Source: Cupriavidus taiwanensis
Lineage (GTDB): Bacteria; Pseudomonadota; Gammaproteobacteria; Burkholderiales; Burkholderiaceae
Length of the DNA: 64,000 bases
NCBI RefSeq assembly: GCF_900250115.1
Contig: NZ_LT984804.1
Span: 2,247,301 to 2,311,300, forward strand
Direction: 5' to 3'
The translations under genes and the position numbers were made by a program. The notes under the pieces are model-generated. The model was not told where the DNA came from. It searched no databases and saw only the letters and a list, made by a program, of their open reading frames with translations. This document shows positions 24,985 to 34,476 of this stretch, piece after piece (position 1 is the first letter of the stretch; every line of letters begins with the position of its first letter).

Positions 24985-26415
24985 CTACAGGCGGATGATC
25001 ACGGATTTCAGCTGGGTGTAGTGCGCGAGTGCCTCCACGCCCTGCTCGCGCCCGTAGCCGCTGTGTTTGAAGCCGCCACAGGGTGTTTGCACAAATCCGC
25101 CGGAGTACTCGTTCACCACAATGCGACCGGCCTCGAGCGCGCCCGCGACGCGATGGACGCGACCGATGTCGCGGCTCCAGATTCCAGCCGCCAGCCCATA
25201 GTCCGAGTCATTGGCGATGCGAATGGCGTCCGTCTCATCCTCGAACCTGATAACGCAAAGCACAGGCCCGAAGATCTCCTCGCGCGCGATTTCCATGTCG
25301 TTGTTCACGTTGAGGTAGACGGTCGGCTCGATGAACCAGCCCTTCTCCATCCCCGCGCCCTGTGCCACACGCCCGCCAATGGCCGGAACCAGACCGAGGC
25401 GGCGGGCCGCGTCGAAGCTCTCCTGGACTTTCTCGAACTGTGCCCGGGTCGTCATGGGGCCATAGGAGGCGGCCGGGTCGGGCCCCACGCGCACGCCCGC
25501 GACCGAGGTCAGCAGCTTGTCGACAAAGGCGTCGTGGATCGATGATTGCACCAGCAAGCGGGTGCCGGCGGCGCACCACTGCCCCCCATTCCAGGTGAAG
25601 GCGGTGGTGCATCCCTTGGCCGCGGCGTCCAGGTCGGCGTCGGCAAAGACGATGTTGGCCGACTTGCCTCCCAGCTCCAGCGTGAGCGGCAGCATGCAGT
25701 CGGCTGCAATGCGCCCGAGTTCCCTGCCGGCTCGCGTGCTGCCTGTGAACGAGACCTTGCGCACGTCGCGATGCGTGGCCAGCGCCGGTCCGAGCGCAGG
25801 GCCGGTCCCCAGCACCACATTCAGGACGCCGGGCGGCAAGCCCGCCCCCTCGGCCAGTCTCGCGAACGCGATAAGCGAACCGGAGGTGAACTCCGAGGGC
25901 TTGGCGACGACGACGTTGCCGCAGGCCAATGCTGGTGCGATCGCCCGGGCAGCTTGGTGCAGCGGCGCGTTCCAGGGAAGGATGATGCCGATCACGCCGA
26001 AGGGGTCGCGCCGCGTGTAGACGTGATAGTCCGGCCCCACGTTGACGACTTCGCCATCCATCGCGTTGACAATGCCGCCGTAGAACTCAAAGTACTGCGC
26101 GGTGAGCGCCATCAACTGCGGCATCTCGCGGCCCGGCTTGCCGGTCTCGTCGCTTTCAATGCGGCCCAGTGTGCCGTCGCTGTCGCGCACCGCACGGGCG
26201 ATCTCCACCAGGATGCGGCCCCGCTCGGAGGGACGCATGGCGCGCCACGCCGGCAGCGCGGCCGACGCCGCGGCAACGGCCGCGTCGACGTCCGGCTTGC
26301 CGCTGGCAGCCACCTCGCCTAGCCGGGCGCCCGTGCGCGGATCCGTTTTTTCCATGTATGCGCCGGTCGATGGCGGAACATCGTGTCCGTTGATGTAGTT
26401 CAGCACTCGATTCAT
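24985..26415 (-). CDS. aldehyde dehydrogenase (betaine/hydroxybenzaldehyde-type)
   Basis: 476 aa ALDH superfamily enzyme with E247 (LELGGKSAN) and C281 (GGQWCAAG) 34 residues apart, FTGSTRAG cofactor motif and ILPWNAPL. The pattern fits broad-range ALDHs. It is 55 bp downstream of the hydroxyacid-dehydrogenase-like gene on the same strand, so the two probably oxidise successive intermediates: alcohol or hydroxyacid to semialdehyde, then to acid. Start ATG 26415 (MNRVLNYINGHDV). Not the same subgroup as the ALDH at 12064. Confidence 0.92.
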   Translation of the reverse strand: MNRVLNYINGHDVPPSTGAYMEKTDPRTGARLGEVAASGKPDVDAAVAAASAALPAWRAMRPSERGRILVEIARAVRDSDGTLGRIESDETGKPGREMPQLMALTAQYFEFYGGIVNAMDGEVVNVGPDYHVYTRRDPFGVIGIILPWNAPLHQAARAIAPALACGNVVVAKPSEFTSGSLIAFARLAEGAGLPPGVLNVVLGTGPALGPALATHRDVRKVSFTGSTRAGRELGRIAADCMLPLTLELGGKSANIVFADADLDAAAKGCTTAFTWNGGQWCAAGTRLLVQSSIHDAFVDKLLTSVAGVRVGPDPAASYGPMTTRAQFEKVQESFDAARRLGLVPAIGGRVAQGAGMEKGWFIEPTVYLNVNNDMEIAREEIFGPVLCVIRFEDETDAIRIANDSDYGLAAGIWSRDIGRVHRVAGALEAGRIVVNEYSGGFVQTPCGGFKHSGYGREQGVEALAHYTQLKSVIIRL

Positions 26416-26470
26416 TTCGATTCCTCGGTCAAGACATTGCGCGATGGGGTAGCGGCCCGCGCCACCGACT

Positions 26471-27379
26471 TCAGGCCTGGCAGCCGGTTGCCCCGATGGT
26501 TGCGCCGGCCAGCTTTTCGATCTGTTGGACGACGCGCGTCATGTCATCGTTTGCCCCGCCATCGGCCACGGCCGCATCGAAGAACTGCTTGACCACGGCG
26601 GACGCAAACATCGGCGCGCCGACTGCCTCGGCTTCGCTCAGGACCAGTCGCATGTCCTTGCGCATCAGGTCCATGCGGAAACCGAAGTCGAAGCGCCGCG
26701 ACAAGACCTTGTCGGCAAGCAGCGTTTCGACGGCAAAGCCACGCGCGGTGGCGCTTTTCGACAGAACCTGGAGGATCGCGTGCGCCGGGATGCCTGCCTT
26801 TACGCCGAACAGCACGGCCTCCGCCGCCGTAACCAGCGCCGAACCGGCGATCATGTTGTTGACGAGCTTGAGCGTCTGACCGAGCCCCGGCTGCTCGCCA
26901 AGATGCGAGACGTTGCGCCCGTATGCCTCCAGCGCCGGCCGCGCGAGTTCAAATGCCCCGGCGTGCCCCGACACCATCACGGTCAGCGCACCTGCCTCGG
27001 CCCCCGCCACGCCGCCGGCCAGCGGCGCGTCCAGCGCCTGGATGCCATGCGCCTGCAGGACGGCCGCGAGCTTGCGCGCCACCGTCGGACCCGTGGTTGA
27101 ATGGTCCACGAAGACCTTCACCGCGCCGGCGCCAGCGATACCACCAGCGCCGATCGCAACCTGTTCGACGATATCGGGGGTGGGCAGGCACGCCATCACT
27201 ACCTCGGCGTTCTCGGCAACGTCGCGAACCGTGGCGCCGCGCGCCGCGCCAAGGCCGACGAGGTCATCGACCGCCGCCGCGTTGCTGTCGAATACCGTCA
27301 CCGCAAGGCCACGTTGAACCAGGTGCCTGGCCATGGGTTTCCCCATAGCGCCCAGGCCGATAAAACCAAATGTCGTCAT
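26471..27379 (-). CDS. 3-hydroxyisobutyrate dehydrogenase-family NAD(P)-dependent oxidoreductase
   Basis: 302 aa beta-hydroxyacid dehydrogenase. N-terminal Rossmann motif GFIGLGAMGKPMA (5-17), substrate loop DAPLAGGVAGAEAG (118-131), catalytic K171 with N175 (LKLVNNM). ATG 27379 has AAGGAG 7 bp upstream. The family oxidises 3-hydroxyisobutyrate, tartronate semialdehyde or related beta-hydroxyacids; the exact one is not readable. First gene of an operon with the ALDH and divergent from the MHS transporter, which may import the substrate. Confidence 0.9.
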   Translation of the reverse strand: MTTFGFIGLGAMGKPMARHLVQRGLAVTVFDSNAAAVDDLVGLGAARGATVRDVAENAEVVMACLPTPDIVEQVAIGAGGIAGAGAVKVFVDHSTTGPTVARKLAAVLQAHGIQALDAPLAGGVAGAEAGALTVMVSGHAGAFELARPALEAYGRNVSHLGEQPGLGQTLKLVNNMIAGSALVTAAEAVLFGVKAGIPAHAILQVLSKSATARGFAVETLLADKVLSRRFDFGFRMDLMRKDMRLVLSEAEAVGAPMFASAVVKQFFDAAVADGGANDDMTRVVQQIEKLAGATIGATGCQA

Positions 27380-27722
27380 GCAGTGTCTCCTTGTGTGGTC
27401 GCGTGTCGATGACACGGACACGCTCGCTGTGCGTGTGCCACGGATACTAGGCCCGGCCACGCCACCCGTTCAACGCAGATTTTGTGCGGCAACGATTGAT
27501 TTTTTTTCAATCGAAGGTTGCGTTCCCGGATCGCCCGGGGCCGCCGCTCCGGACGCATCCCTGGTTTGACGAAAACTCAATCGTCCCGGCAAAAAAAGTC
27601 GTTTGAGCCGACCTCTCTTCCAAACCTACGATGCGCGGACGTGCCAGGGCCATGCGCCGGGCACGCCCGTGCGCCATGCCGCAGGCGGCGCGATACCGAC
27701 AAGATGATTCAAGGAGACCGGC
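27380..27722. other. divergent intergenic region between dehydrogenase operon and transporter
   Basis: 343 bp. Contains a 7-bp inverted repeat cgattga / tcaatcg around a run of T at 27493-27513, a possible operator. A related CAATCG sits again near 27580. The region is AT-richer than the flanking genes around 27480-27520. No gene or RNA seen. Confidence 0.5.
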
Positions 27723-29024
27723 ATGGAAACGACCCTGCCAGCCGATGCATTTAGGCAACCCACGTCACTCACCCGCGCGCAGTCGAAGGCCATCGCGGCA
27801 GCAACGCTCGGTACCATCGTGGAGTTCGCCGACTGGGTAATCTACGCCACCTTCGCCTCGCTCTTTTCACGGCAGATCTTTCCGGCCGATAACGAGATGG
27901 TGTCCTTGCTGTCGGCGTTCGCGGTATTCGCCGTCGGCTTTATCATGCGGCCCGTGGGAGGCGCCGTGCTGGGGGCATACGCCGACCGGTACGGGCGCAA
28001 GAAAGGCCTGACGCTCTCGGTGGCGCTGATGGCCGCAAGCACCATCGTGATCGCGGTGTGCCCGGTCTATGCCACGATCGGCATGGCGGCACCTGTCATC
28101 CTGGTGCTGGCGCGCCTGGTGCAAGGCTTCGCCGCCGGCGGGGAGTTCGGTTCTGCCTCGACCTTCCTGGTCGAATCGGCGGCGCCGGCGCGCCGCGCCT
28201 ACGCCGGCTCATGGCAATACTTCGGTATCAATGCCGGCGTTTTGGTAGCCGCCCTGATCGGCTACGCGCTGACACGCACGCTCGATCCGCAGGCCATGGC
28301 GGCATGGGGCTGGCGGCTCGGATTCGCGATCGCGGGCCTGATGGGCCTGGTCGCGCTTTGGATCCGGCTGTCCGTGGCGGAAACAGAAGTGTTCACGCGC
28401 AAGGTCGCGCACCGCACCGCCGCCCATCCTTCGCTGCTGGTCGTCACCAGGCACTGGCGCGCGTCATTGCGCGTGATCGGCATCGCCATGGCGGGCAACC
28501 TGACACTTTACCTCTGGCTCGTGCTGTTCCCGACGTTCGCGCACGTCCGCACCGGCCTGAGCCTTCAGGATGCCTTCAGTGCCAGCGCGATCTCCATCGT
28601 GGTCTCGCTGGTGGCCATTCCCCTGGTTGGCAAGCTTGCGGACCGGGTGGGGCGCAAGCCGGTCCTGCTGGCGTTCGCGGGCGGCTCGGCGCTGTTCGCC
28701 TGGCCCGGCCTGCATTTCCTTGCCAATGACTTCTGGCTCGCGACCGCGATCGTCAGCGTGGGCATGCTGCTATCGTGCGGCTATGCCGCCACCGCGGCCG
28801 CAGTCATGGCCGAGCAGTTCCCGTCCGAGGTGCGCGCCACCGGCGTGGCGCTGCCCTACGCCATCTCGGTAACCCTGTTCGGTGGCACGCTGCCCTACAT
28901 CATGACCTCGATGTCGGAAGCTGGCTTGTCGGAGTACTGCTGGGTCTATGTCGCCGCGGTCTGCGCGGCGGGATTCCTGGTGTACGCCTTCATGCCGGAG
29001 ACCAAGGGCAAGGCCCTGGAGTAG
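27723..29024 (+). CDS. MFS metabolite:H+ symporter (MHS family)
   Basis: 433 aa, 12 membrane segments. MHS hallmarks: TLGTIVEFADWVIYATFASLF in helix 1 (family usually EWYDF), RPVGGAVLGAYADRYGRKKGL between helices 2 and 3, and GFAAGGEFGSAS in helix 5, with the second-half GKLADRVGRKP. Such proteins (KgtP, ProP, ShiA relatives) import organic acids or zwitterions with protons. AAGGAG precedes ATG 27723. Divergent from the dehydrogenase/ALDH operon and convergent with a LysR gene. The substrate is probably the acid oxidised by the neighbouring dehydrogenases (inference). Confidence 0.92.
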   Translation: METTLPADAFRQPTSLTRAQSKAIAAATLGTIVEFADWVIYATFASLFSRQIFPADNEMVSLLSAFAVFAVGFIMRPVGGAVLGAYADRYGRKKGLTLSVALMAASTIVIAVCPVYATIGMAAPVILVLARLVQGFAAGGEFGSASTFLVESAAPARRAYAGSWQYFGINAGVLVAALIGYALTRTLDPQAMAAWGWRLGFAIAGLMGLVALWIRLSVAETEVFTRKVAHRTAAHPSLLVVTRHWRASLRVIGIAMAGNLTLYLWLVLFPTFAHVRTGLSLQDAFSASAISIVVSLVAIPLVGKLADRVGRKPVLLAFAGGSALFAWPGLHFLANDFWLATAIVSVGMLLSCGYAATAAAVMAEQFPSEVRATGVALPYAISVTLFGGTLPYIMTSMSEAGLSEYCWVYVAAVCAAGFLVYAFMPETKGKALE

Positions 29025-29148
29025 GCAACACAATGGCGCGAGCGCGGGCCGCAGGCCGCTGGCCGCCGTTCGCGCGCCTGGATGCCATCGCAATTGCCAA
29101 TCGGCCCGAGAGATCGGGGCGGACGGCGTGAGCCGCGCCCGGGCCGTG

Positions 29149-30087
29149 CTACGCCAGCGCGGCTTCTCCTGCCATCGCCTGTTGCCAGGTCGGCGGGCTG
29201 CCTATGCTGGCGGTCAGGTGTGTGCAGAACGCCTTCACTTTCGCGCTGGCATGCTGGGTGGCGCGCAGCAGGTAGATGCCGCCGGGCGCCTGCGGCAGAA
29301 GGCCGTCGATCGACAGCTCCACCAGCCTGCCCGCGCCGATATCCGGCCCGACCGACCAGTCGGGCATCAGCGCGATGCCGAGGCCCTGCAGCACCGACAG
29401 CCGGCGCGCATCGCAGTCGTCACACTCGAGCGCAAAGCTGGCCTCGGCGGCGTGCGCCGGCGTCAGCAGTTCACGCCAGCCGCGCATGCTGGTGCTGTGG
29501 CCACGGTCGATCAGGCGGTGCCTGCCGATCTGGTCGGCATGCGTCGGGCGGCCATGCAGGGCCAGGTAGCCAGGCGTCGCGCAGATGATGTAGCGCTGGC
29601 TGGAGATGCAGCGCGCAACCAGCGAGCTGTCGGCCTGCTGGCCGACGCGGATCACGACATCGAACCGCTCGACCACGGGATCGACGATGCGCTCGGTCAA
29701 CGCCAGCTCCACCGTCAGCCGCGGATACTGGGCGTACAGCGCGCCGAGGTGCGGCACCACGTGGCGCCGGCCGAATGCGGGCAGGCACGCGACCCGGATC
29801 AGTCCGCTGACGCCCTGCTCCAGCGCCGTCACGGCATCACGCGTATCGCTCAGCTCATGCAGGATGCGCGTGGCGCGCCCGAACAGCAGTTCGCCGGCGT
29901 CGGTGCGGACCAGCGCCCGGGTAGAGCGCGTGAACAGCGGCACCCCCAGCTCGCGCTCCAGCGTATCGATCTGCCGCGCCACCGACGAGGCGACCAGGCC
30001 GCGCTGGCGGGCTACCGCCGAGAAGCTGCCCGACTGGGCGACCTCGACGAAGATGGACAGGTTTTCCGCGAATCGGCTGAACTCCAT
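29149..30087 (-). CDS. LysR-family transcriptional regulator
   Basis: 312 aa from ATG 30087 (MEFSRFAENLSIFVEVA), GGAG 9 bp upstream. HTH at residues ~8-65 (GSFSAVARQRGLVASSVARQID and LFTRSTRALVRTDAG); the effector domain contains GLIRVACLPAFGRRHVVP. Divergent from the Bug/maleylacetate-reductase operon at 30247 with 159 bp between, so that operon is the probable target. Cys pairs such as CDDCDA in the effector domain are not a known motif. Confidence 0.9.
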   Translation of the reverse strand: MEFSRFAENLSIFVEVAQSGSFSAVARQRGLVASSVARQIDTLERELGVPLFTRSTRALVRTDAGELLFGRATRILHELSDTRDAVTALEQGVSGLIRVACLPAFGRRHVVPHLGALYAQYPRLTVELALTERIVDPVVERFDVVIRVGQQADSSLVARCISSQRYIICATPGYLALHGRPTHADQIGRHRLIDRGHSTSMRGWRELLTPAHAAEASFALECDDCDARRLSVLQGLGIALMPDWSVGPDIGAGRLVELSIDGLLPQAPGGIYLLRATQHASAKVKAFCTHLTASIGSPPTWQQAMAGEAALA

Positions 30088-30246
30088 TTTTGCAATCTCC
30101 GCAAAGGCCTTGCGCAGGCGGACCGGCTTCCCCCACGATTCGGCCCAGTCTAACATCCAGTGACCGATCCCGGCACGCCATCTTTAGCAAGTTAAGCAAA
30201 AGTGGAGCATGCCGGTCATCCCCATCACAGAGAGGAGCAGACCCCG

Positions 30247-31251
30247 ATGGAGACTACCGCAGCAAAGACGATCCGGCGCTTCGCGCTGCCACGGCTGGCG
30301 GCCGCGGCGCTGGTCACGGTGACGGCCGTGTCGATATCCCCCGCCCCTGCCCGCGCCGACACCTGGCCGGCCAAGCCGGTCACACTGATCGTGCCCTATG
30401 CCGCCGGCGGCACCGTGGACAAGGTGGCGCGGCAGATCCAGGAGGGCCTGCGCAAGCGCCTGGCGCAGCCGGTGATGATCGACAATCGCGCCGGCGCGGG
30501 CGGCACCATCGGCACCGCACAGATCGCGCGCAGCGCTGCGGACGGCTACACCATCGGCATGGTGTTCGATGGCTTCGCCACCGAGTCGCATATCTATCCG
30601 AAACTGCCGTACGCCTCGCAGAAGGACCTGACCGGCGTCTCATACATGGTCCGCTCGCCGATGGTGCTGGTCGTTCCCGCCAGCTCGCCGTACAAGACGC
30701 TGCAGGACTATGTCGCGGCGGCGAAGAAGCCGGATGCCGTGTCGTACGCGTCGGTCGGCGCCGGCAGTTCCAACCAGCTGGTGGCCGAACTGTTCCATGA
30801 AGCCGCGGGAACCAGCGGCACGCATACCCCGTACAAGGGCGGCGGCCCGGCCATCAACGACCTGCTGGGCGGCCATGTCGATTCGATGATCGCCAGCCTG
30901 CCGCTGGTGATGCCCTACGTGCGGGCCGGCAAACTGCGCGCACTGGCCGTGACGGCCGGCCAGCGCGACGCGCGCCTGCCGGGCGTGCCGGCAGTGGCGG
31001 AGTCCTACAAGGGCTTCGAGGCCTATTCGTGGGTGGCGATGATCGCGCCGGCGGGCACGCCGCCCAACGTCATTGGCAGGCTCGCCGCCGAGGTCAACGC
31101 CACGCTGCGCGACCCGGCCATCGGCAAGGTACTGAGCGACGGCGGCTTCGATGTCATCGCCGGCGACAGCGCCCAGGCCAACAAGCTGATCCGGGAAGAA
31201 TCCGTCCGCTGGGGCCGGCTGATCAAGTCGCGCCATATCGTCATTGAATAG
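30247..31251 (+). CDS. Bug-family TTT periplasmic substrate-binding protein
   Basis: 334 aa from ATG 30247 (GAGGAG upstream). Signal peptide to about residue 37 (SISPAPARADTWP), then the family pattern WPAKPVTLIVPYAAGGTVDKVAR, NRAGAGGTIGT and TPYKGGGPAIND. It heads an operon with a maleylacetate-reductase-like enzyme 12 bp downstream, so it may bind an aromatic or chlorinated-aromatic acid or a ring-cleavage product. The TTT membrane subunits are not in this operon. Confidence 0.9.
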   Translation: METTAAKTIRRFALPRLAAAALVTVTAVSISPAPARADTWPAKPVTLIVPYAAGGTVDKVARQIQEGLRKRLAQPVMIDNRAGAGGTIGTAQIARSAADGYTIGMVFDGFATESHIYPKLPYASQKDLTGVSYMVRSPMVLVVPASSPYKTLQDYVAAAKKPDAVSYASVGAGSSNQLVAELFHEAAGTSGTHTPYKGGGPAINDLLGGHVDSMIASLPLVMPYVRAGKLRALAVTAGQRDARLPGVPAVAESYKGFEAYSWVAMIAPAGTPPNVIGRLAAEVNATLRDPAIGKVLSDGGFDVIAGDSAQANKLIREESVRWGRLIKSRHIVIE

Positions 31252-31263
31252 GTGCCTGGCATC

Positions 31264-32361
31264 ATGCGACCCTTTGTCTACCAGACCCACCCGCAGCGCA
31301 TCGTGTTCCGTGCCGGCGCGCTCGCGACGCTCGGCGCCGAAGCCGACACCCTGCACGCACGCAAGCTGCTGGTGCTCTGCACCCCCCAACAACGCGACCT
31401 GGCCGAGCGCGCCGCCGAGGTGCTGGGTGCGCGCTGCGCCGGCATCTTCGACGGCGCGGTCATGCACGTGCCGGTGGAGCAGGCGCGGCTGGCGCGGTCC
31501 CGCGCGGCGGAACTCGGCGCCGATGCCGTGGTGGCGATCGGCGGTGGCTCGACCATCGGGCTCGGCAAGGCCATCGCCCTCGAATCGGAGCTGCCCATCG
31601 TTGCCGTGCCGACGACCTATGCCGGCTCGGAGATGACGCCGATCTATGGCCTGACCGAAGGCGGCCTGAAGCGTACCGGGCGCGATCCGCGCGTGCTGCC
31701 GCGCACAGTGGTCTACGATCCGGACCTGACCCTTGGCCTGCCGGTGGCAATGAGCGTGACCAGCGGCATCAACGCCATCGCCCACGCCGCCGAAGGGCTG
31801 TACGCGGGCGATCGGACGCCGGTCAGCGACTGGATGTGCCGGGAAGGCATCGCGGCGATGGGGCGTGCGCTGCCGGTGATCGCGGCCAGCGGTGGCGAGC
31901 GGGATGGCACCGAACTGCGCGCCGAACTGCGCGCGGCCAGGAGCGATGCCCTGTATGGCGCCTGGCTCTGCGGCGCCGTGCTGGGCAGCGCCACGGTTGG
32001 CCTGCATCACAAGCTGTGCCACACGCTGGGCGGCAGCTACAACCTGCCCCATGCCGAGACGCACACGATCGTGCTGCCGCACGCGCTGGCCTACAACGCG
32101 CCCGCGGCACCCCGGGCGATGGCGGCGATTGCCGCCGCCTTGGGCCGCCCTGACGCCACCGGCCCGCAGGCGGTGTTCGACCTGGCTGCTTCTTTGGGTG
32201 CTGCCGTGGCGTTGCGCGATATCGGCCTGCGCGAGGAGGATCTCGACCGCGCCTGCGAACTGGCGCTGCAGGCGCAGTATCCGAACCCGCGGCCGCTCGA
32301 GGCGAAGGCCTTGCGGCAACTGCTGCAGAACGCGTTTGACGGCGCGCTGCCCGCGCCATGA
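31264..32361 (+). CDS. maleylacetate reductase-like iron-containing alcohol dehydrogenase
   Basis: 365 aa from ATG 31264 (MRPFVYQTHPQRIVF); a GTG four codons earlier is less likely. Group III Fe-ADH fold: N-terminal Rossmann with AIGGGSTIGLGKA, VPTTYAGSEMTPIYG, then metal-ligand region INAIAHAAEGLYA and HHKLCHTLGGSYNLPHAETHTIVLPH. The N-terminus and VPTTYAGSEMT are typical of maleylacetate reductases, which reduce maleylacetate to 3-oxoadipate at the end of hydroxyquinol or chlorocatechol routes. No ring-cleavage dioxygenase is nearby. Translated between Bug and the SMP-30-like protein, with the latter's possible ATG overlapping the stop. Confidence 0.88.
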   Translation: MRPFVYQTHPQRIVFRAGALATLGAEADTLHARKLLVLCTPQQRDLAERAAEVLGARCAGIFDGAVMHVPVEQARLARSRAAELGADAVVAIGGGSTIGLGKAIALESELPIVAVPTTYAGSEMTPIYGLTEGGLKRTGRDPRVLPRTVVYDPDLTLGLPVAMSVTSGINAIAHAAEGLYAGDRTPVSDWMCREGIAAMGRALPVIAASGGERDGTELRAELRAARSDALYGAWLCGAVLGSATVGLHHKLCHTLGGSYNLPHAETHTIVLPHALAYNAPAAPRAMAAIAAALGRPDATGPQAVFDLAASLGAAVALRDIGLREEDLDRACELALQAQYPNPRPLEAKALRQLLQNAFDGALPAP

Positions 32362-32393
32362 GCGCCCCACGCCAGAACCATGGAAAACAAGCG

Positions 32394-33359
32394 ATGAACC
32401 GACATACGATTTGTGCGGCCTGCCTGGTTGCGCTCCTTGGCCACAGCCTTCCTCTTCTCGCCCAATCCGCCGCGGCCAGCGACCGCACCGTGCGACCGGT
32501 GGTGATGGCCCAGCAATCGGCGCCCTCCTTCCTGGAGAGCATCGCCGTGGGACCTGACAGGGCACTCTATGTCACGGACTTCCAGGGCCGGCAGATCCTG
32601 AAGTACGTCGACGACAAGGGATTTTCGGTCCACGCGCAACTCGACGTGCATCCGTGGGGCATGGTGTTCGACACCGACGGGACCCTGTACTTCGGCGCCG
32701 CGGAGGCTGGCATCACCGACAAGACCTCGCCGCCCACGCAATGGGTCTACCGCCAGGCCCCCGGTGATGCGCCGCGCCCGCTGCTCAAGGTCGGCCAGGC
32801 ACGGTCCCTGAACGGGATGACGCTGCTCGCGCCGGGACGCGTGCTGATCGCCGACGGGCGCGGCGGCGTCATCTGGCACCTGGATGTGAAGACCGGGCGG
32901 GTTTCGCCCTTCATCCGGGACGACGCGCTCGATGCGCCGGCCGGGTTTCAGTTGCCCACGCCGGCAGCCAACGGCCTCAAGCTCCACCGGGGCCACCTCT
33001 ATGTGTCGAACACCGCGCGCGCCACCATGCTGCGCATCCGCATCGGCAAGGACCTGAGGCCCAGCGGCGGCGTGGAAGTCTTTGCCGAGCCCGTGCGCGC
33101 CGACGACTTCGTGTTTTCGCCCGGCGGCAACCTCTATTACACGACGCACCGCAAGGAGGTCATGAAGATCACGCCGGAGCGCCACGTCTCCGAGGTGCCG
33201 GGCATCGGGCCGGAACTGGTCGGCAGCACCGCGCTGGCCTGGCGCGACGGCGACGACGGTCCCTTCGCCATCAACGACGGCGGCTTCATCGCACACCATT
33301 GGTATGGGGGCCCGCCCCCGACCGCATCGAATCTGGTTCGCCTCGGCGGATTGGACTGA
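32394..33359 (+). CDS. exported SMP-30/gluconolactonase-like beta-propeller protein
   Basis: 321 aa from ATG 32394, giving a signal peptide MNRHTICAACLVALLGHSLPLLAQSAAA; the ATG at 32358 overlapping the upstream stop is an alternative with a hydrophilic lead of 12 residues. The mature part has propeller repeats of the lactonase type: SFLESIAVGPDRALYVTDFQG, HPWGMVFDTDGTLYFG, RVLIADGRGGVIWHLD and ADDFVFSPGGNLYYTT. It could be a periplasmic lactonase acting on a lactone feeding the maleylacetate step; the function is inferred from fold and operon only. Confidence 0.8.
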   Translation: MNRHTICAACLVALLGHSLPLLAQSAAASDRTVRPVVMAQQSAPSFLESIAVGPDRALYVTDFQGRQILKYVDDKGFSVHAQLDVHPWGMVFDTDGTLYFGAAEAGITDKTSPPTQWVYRQAPGDAPRPLLKVGQARSLNGMTLLAPGRVLIADGRGGVIWHLDVKTGRVSPFIRDDALDAPAGFQLPTPAANGLKLHRGHLYVSNTARATMLRIRIGKDLRPSGGVEVFAEPVRADDFVFSPGGNLYYTTHRKEVMKITPERHVSEVPGIGPELVGSTALAWRDGDDGPFAINDGGFIAHHWYGGPPPTASNLVRLGGLD

Positions 33360-33387
33360 CTCGGGCGATGGCAAGCCGGCGGCTCCC

Positions 33388-34476
33388 TCAACGCCGGTGC
33401 TGCCGAAAGAACTCCCACATCATGGTGCTGGCATCCGGCCCGGTCTCGCTGTGATACCGGTAGCCGGCGTCGCCGCCGCTCCACGCGTGGCCCAGGCCCT
33501 CTACCTCGACCAGCGTCACCAGGTCGCGGTGCCAGCGGCCGAAGCGGTATTCATGCGACCGGCCCGGGACATCACTCGCGGGCTCGAACCGCGCGGGGCG
33601 CCCGGCGAGCCGGTCTTCCAGGCCGTTGTAGGCCAGAAACTGCCGCGCCAGCAGGCGCCCGTTGACCGGATGCACCGCATCATCGGCCAATCCGTGGATC
33701 ACCAGTGCGGCCATTTCGGGGCCGCCCGGCGTCACGCCGGCGGCTTCGAGCAGCCAGGCGGGTTCGGCCTCGGAGCCCGCCTGCATCGCGCGCAAGCCGG
33801 CGCGCGGGTTGTCGGCCGCGCCGATGACCACGCCGGAATGGAGCGCCACCGCGGCGACCTTGTCCGGGTAGCGCAGCGCCACCACCGCGGCCATGGCCGC
33901 GCCGGCGGACATGCCCGCCAGGTAGATCTCGCGCTCGCGCACATCATGGCGCGCCGCCAGGGCGTCCAAGAGTGCTGCCACCGCCTGCGCCTCGCGTCCG
34001 CCATCGGCCGCGCCGAGGTCGAACCACTGCCAGCAGCGCTGCACCTGGCGGCGCAACGGCTGCTGCGGGTAGGCAACGATGAAACCTTCGCGTTCGGCCA
34101 GTGCATTCAGGCGCGTGCCCGCGGCCAGGTCATCCGGGGTCTGGCGACAGCCGTGCAGCACTACCACCACCGGCAGCGGGCCACGATGGGCCTTCGACGG
34201 GATGTAGAGGTGATAAGACAGTTGCGGCACCAGTTCGCCCGGCATCGGCGCCAGGCGCAGGCGATGCGCCTGCCAGATACCGCGCAGGCGCTCCGGCTCG
34301 GCGGCCGGACGTGCGGGCCTGGAGGGCCGGCGCGGCTCGGGCGGGCGCCCAGGGGTGAGCGGATTCAGCGAATCCATGCGCGAGAGCCAGGACTTCACCT
34401 GGGCTTCCGTGCGGGCCTGCACACGGCTCAAACGCCGCATGCGGGCATGCCAGTCGGCTGCAAGGCTCTTGGTCAT
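33388..34476 (-). CDS. PHB depolymerase-family esterase
   Basis: 362 aa from ATG 34476 (AGGAG 7 bp upstream). Alpha/beta hydrolase of the PHB depolymerase/LpqC (Esterase_PHB) family: oxyanion motif VVLHGCRQTPDD (~106-116), lipase box GMSAG with S190, D265 or D266 (HGLADDAVHP) and H330 (EGLGHAWSGG). The N-terminal ~60 residues are basic and Pro-rich with no signal peptide, so it is probably cytoplasmic. Substrates may be short-chain polyhydroxyalkanoate oligomers or feruloyl-type esters; undecided. Convergent with the SMP-30-like gene. Confidence 0.85.
   Translation of the reverse strand: MTKSLAADWHARMRRLSRVQARTEAQVKSWLSRMDSLNPLTPGRPPEPRRPSRPARPAAEPERLRGIWQAHRLRLAPMPGELVPQLSYHLYIPSKAHRGPLPVVVVLHGCRQTPDDLAAGTRLNALAEREGFIVAYPQQPLRRQVQRCWQWFDLGAADGGREAQAVAALLDALAARHDVREREIYLAGMSAGAAMAAVVALRYPDKVAAVALHSGVVIGAADNPRAGLRAMQAGSEAEPAWLLEAAGVTPGGPEMAALVIHGLADDAVHPVNGRLLARQFLAYNGLEDRLAGRPARFEPASDVPGRSHEYRFGRWHRDLVTLVEVEGLGHAWSGGDAGYRYHSETGPDASTMMWEFFRQHRR

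Noticed and set aside
22390..25545. Very long plus-strand open frame (over 1000 codons) opposite the DUF748 and ALDH genes
   Set aside because: Composition is Arg/Gln/His/Gly-rich without domain patterns, and it lies exactly antisense to clear genes; typical of GC-rich third positions.
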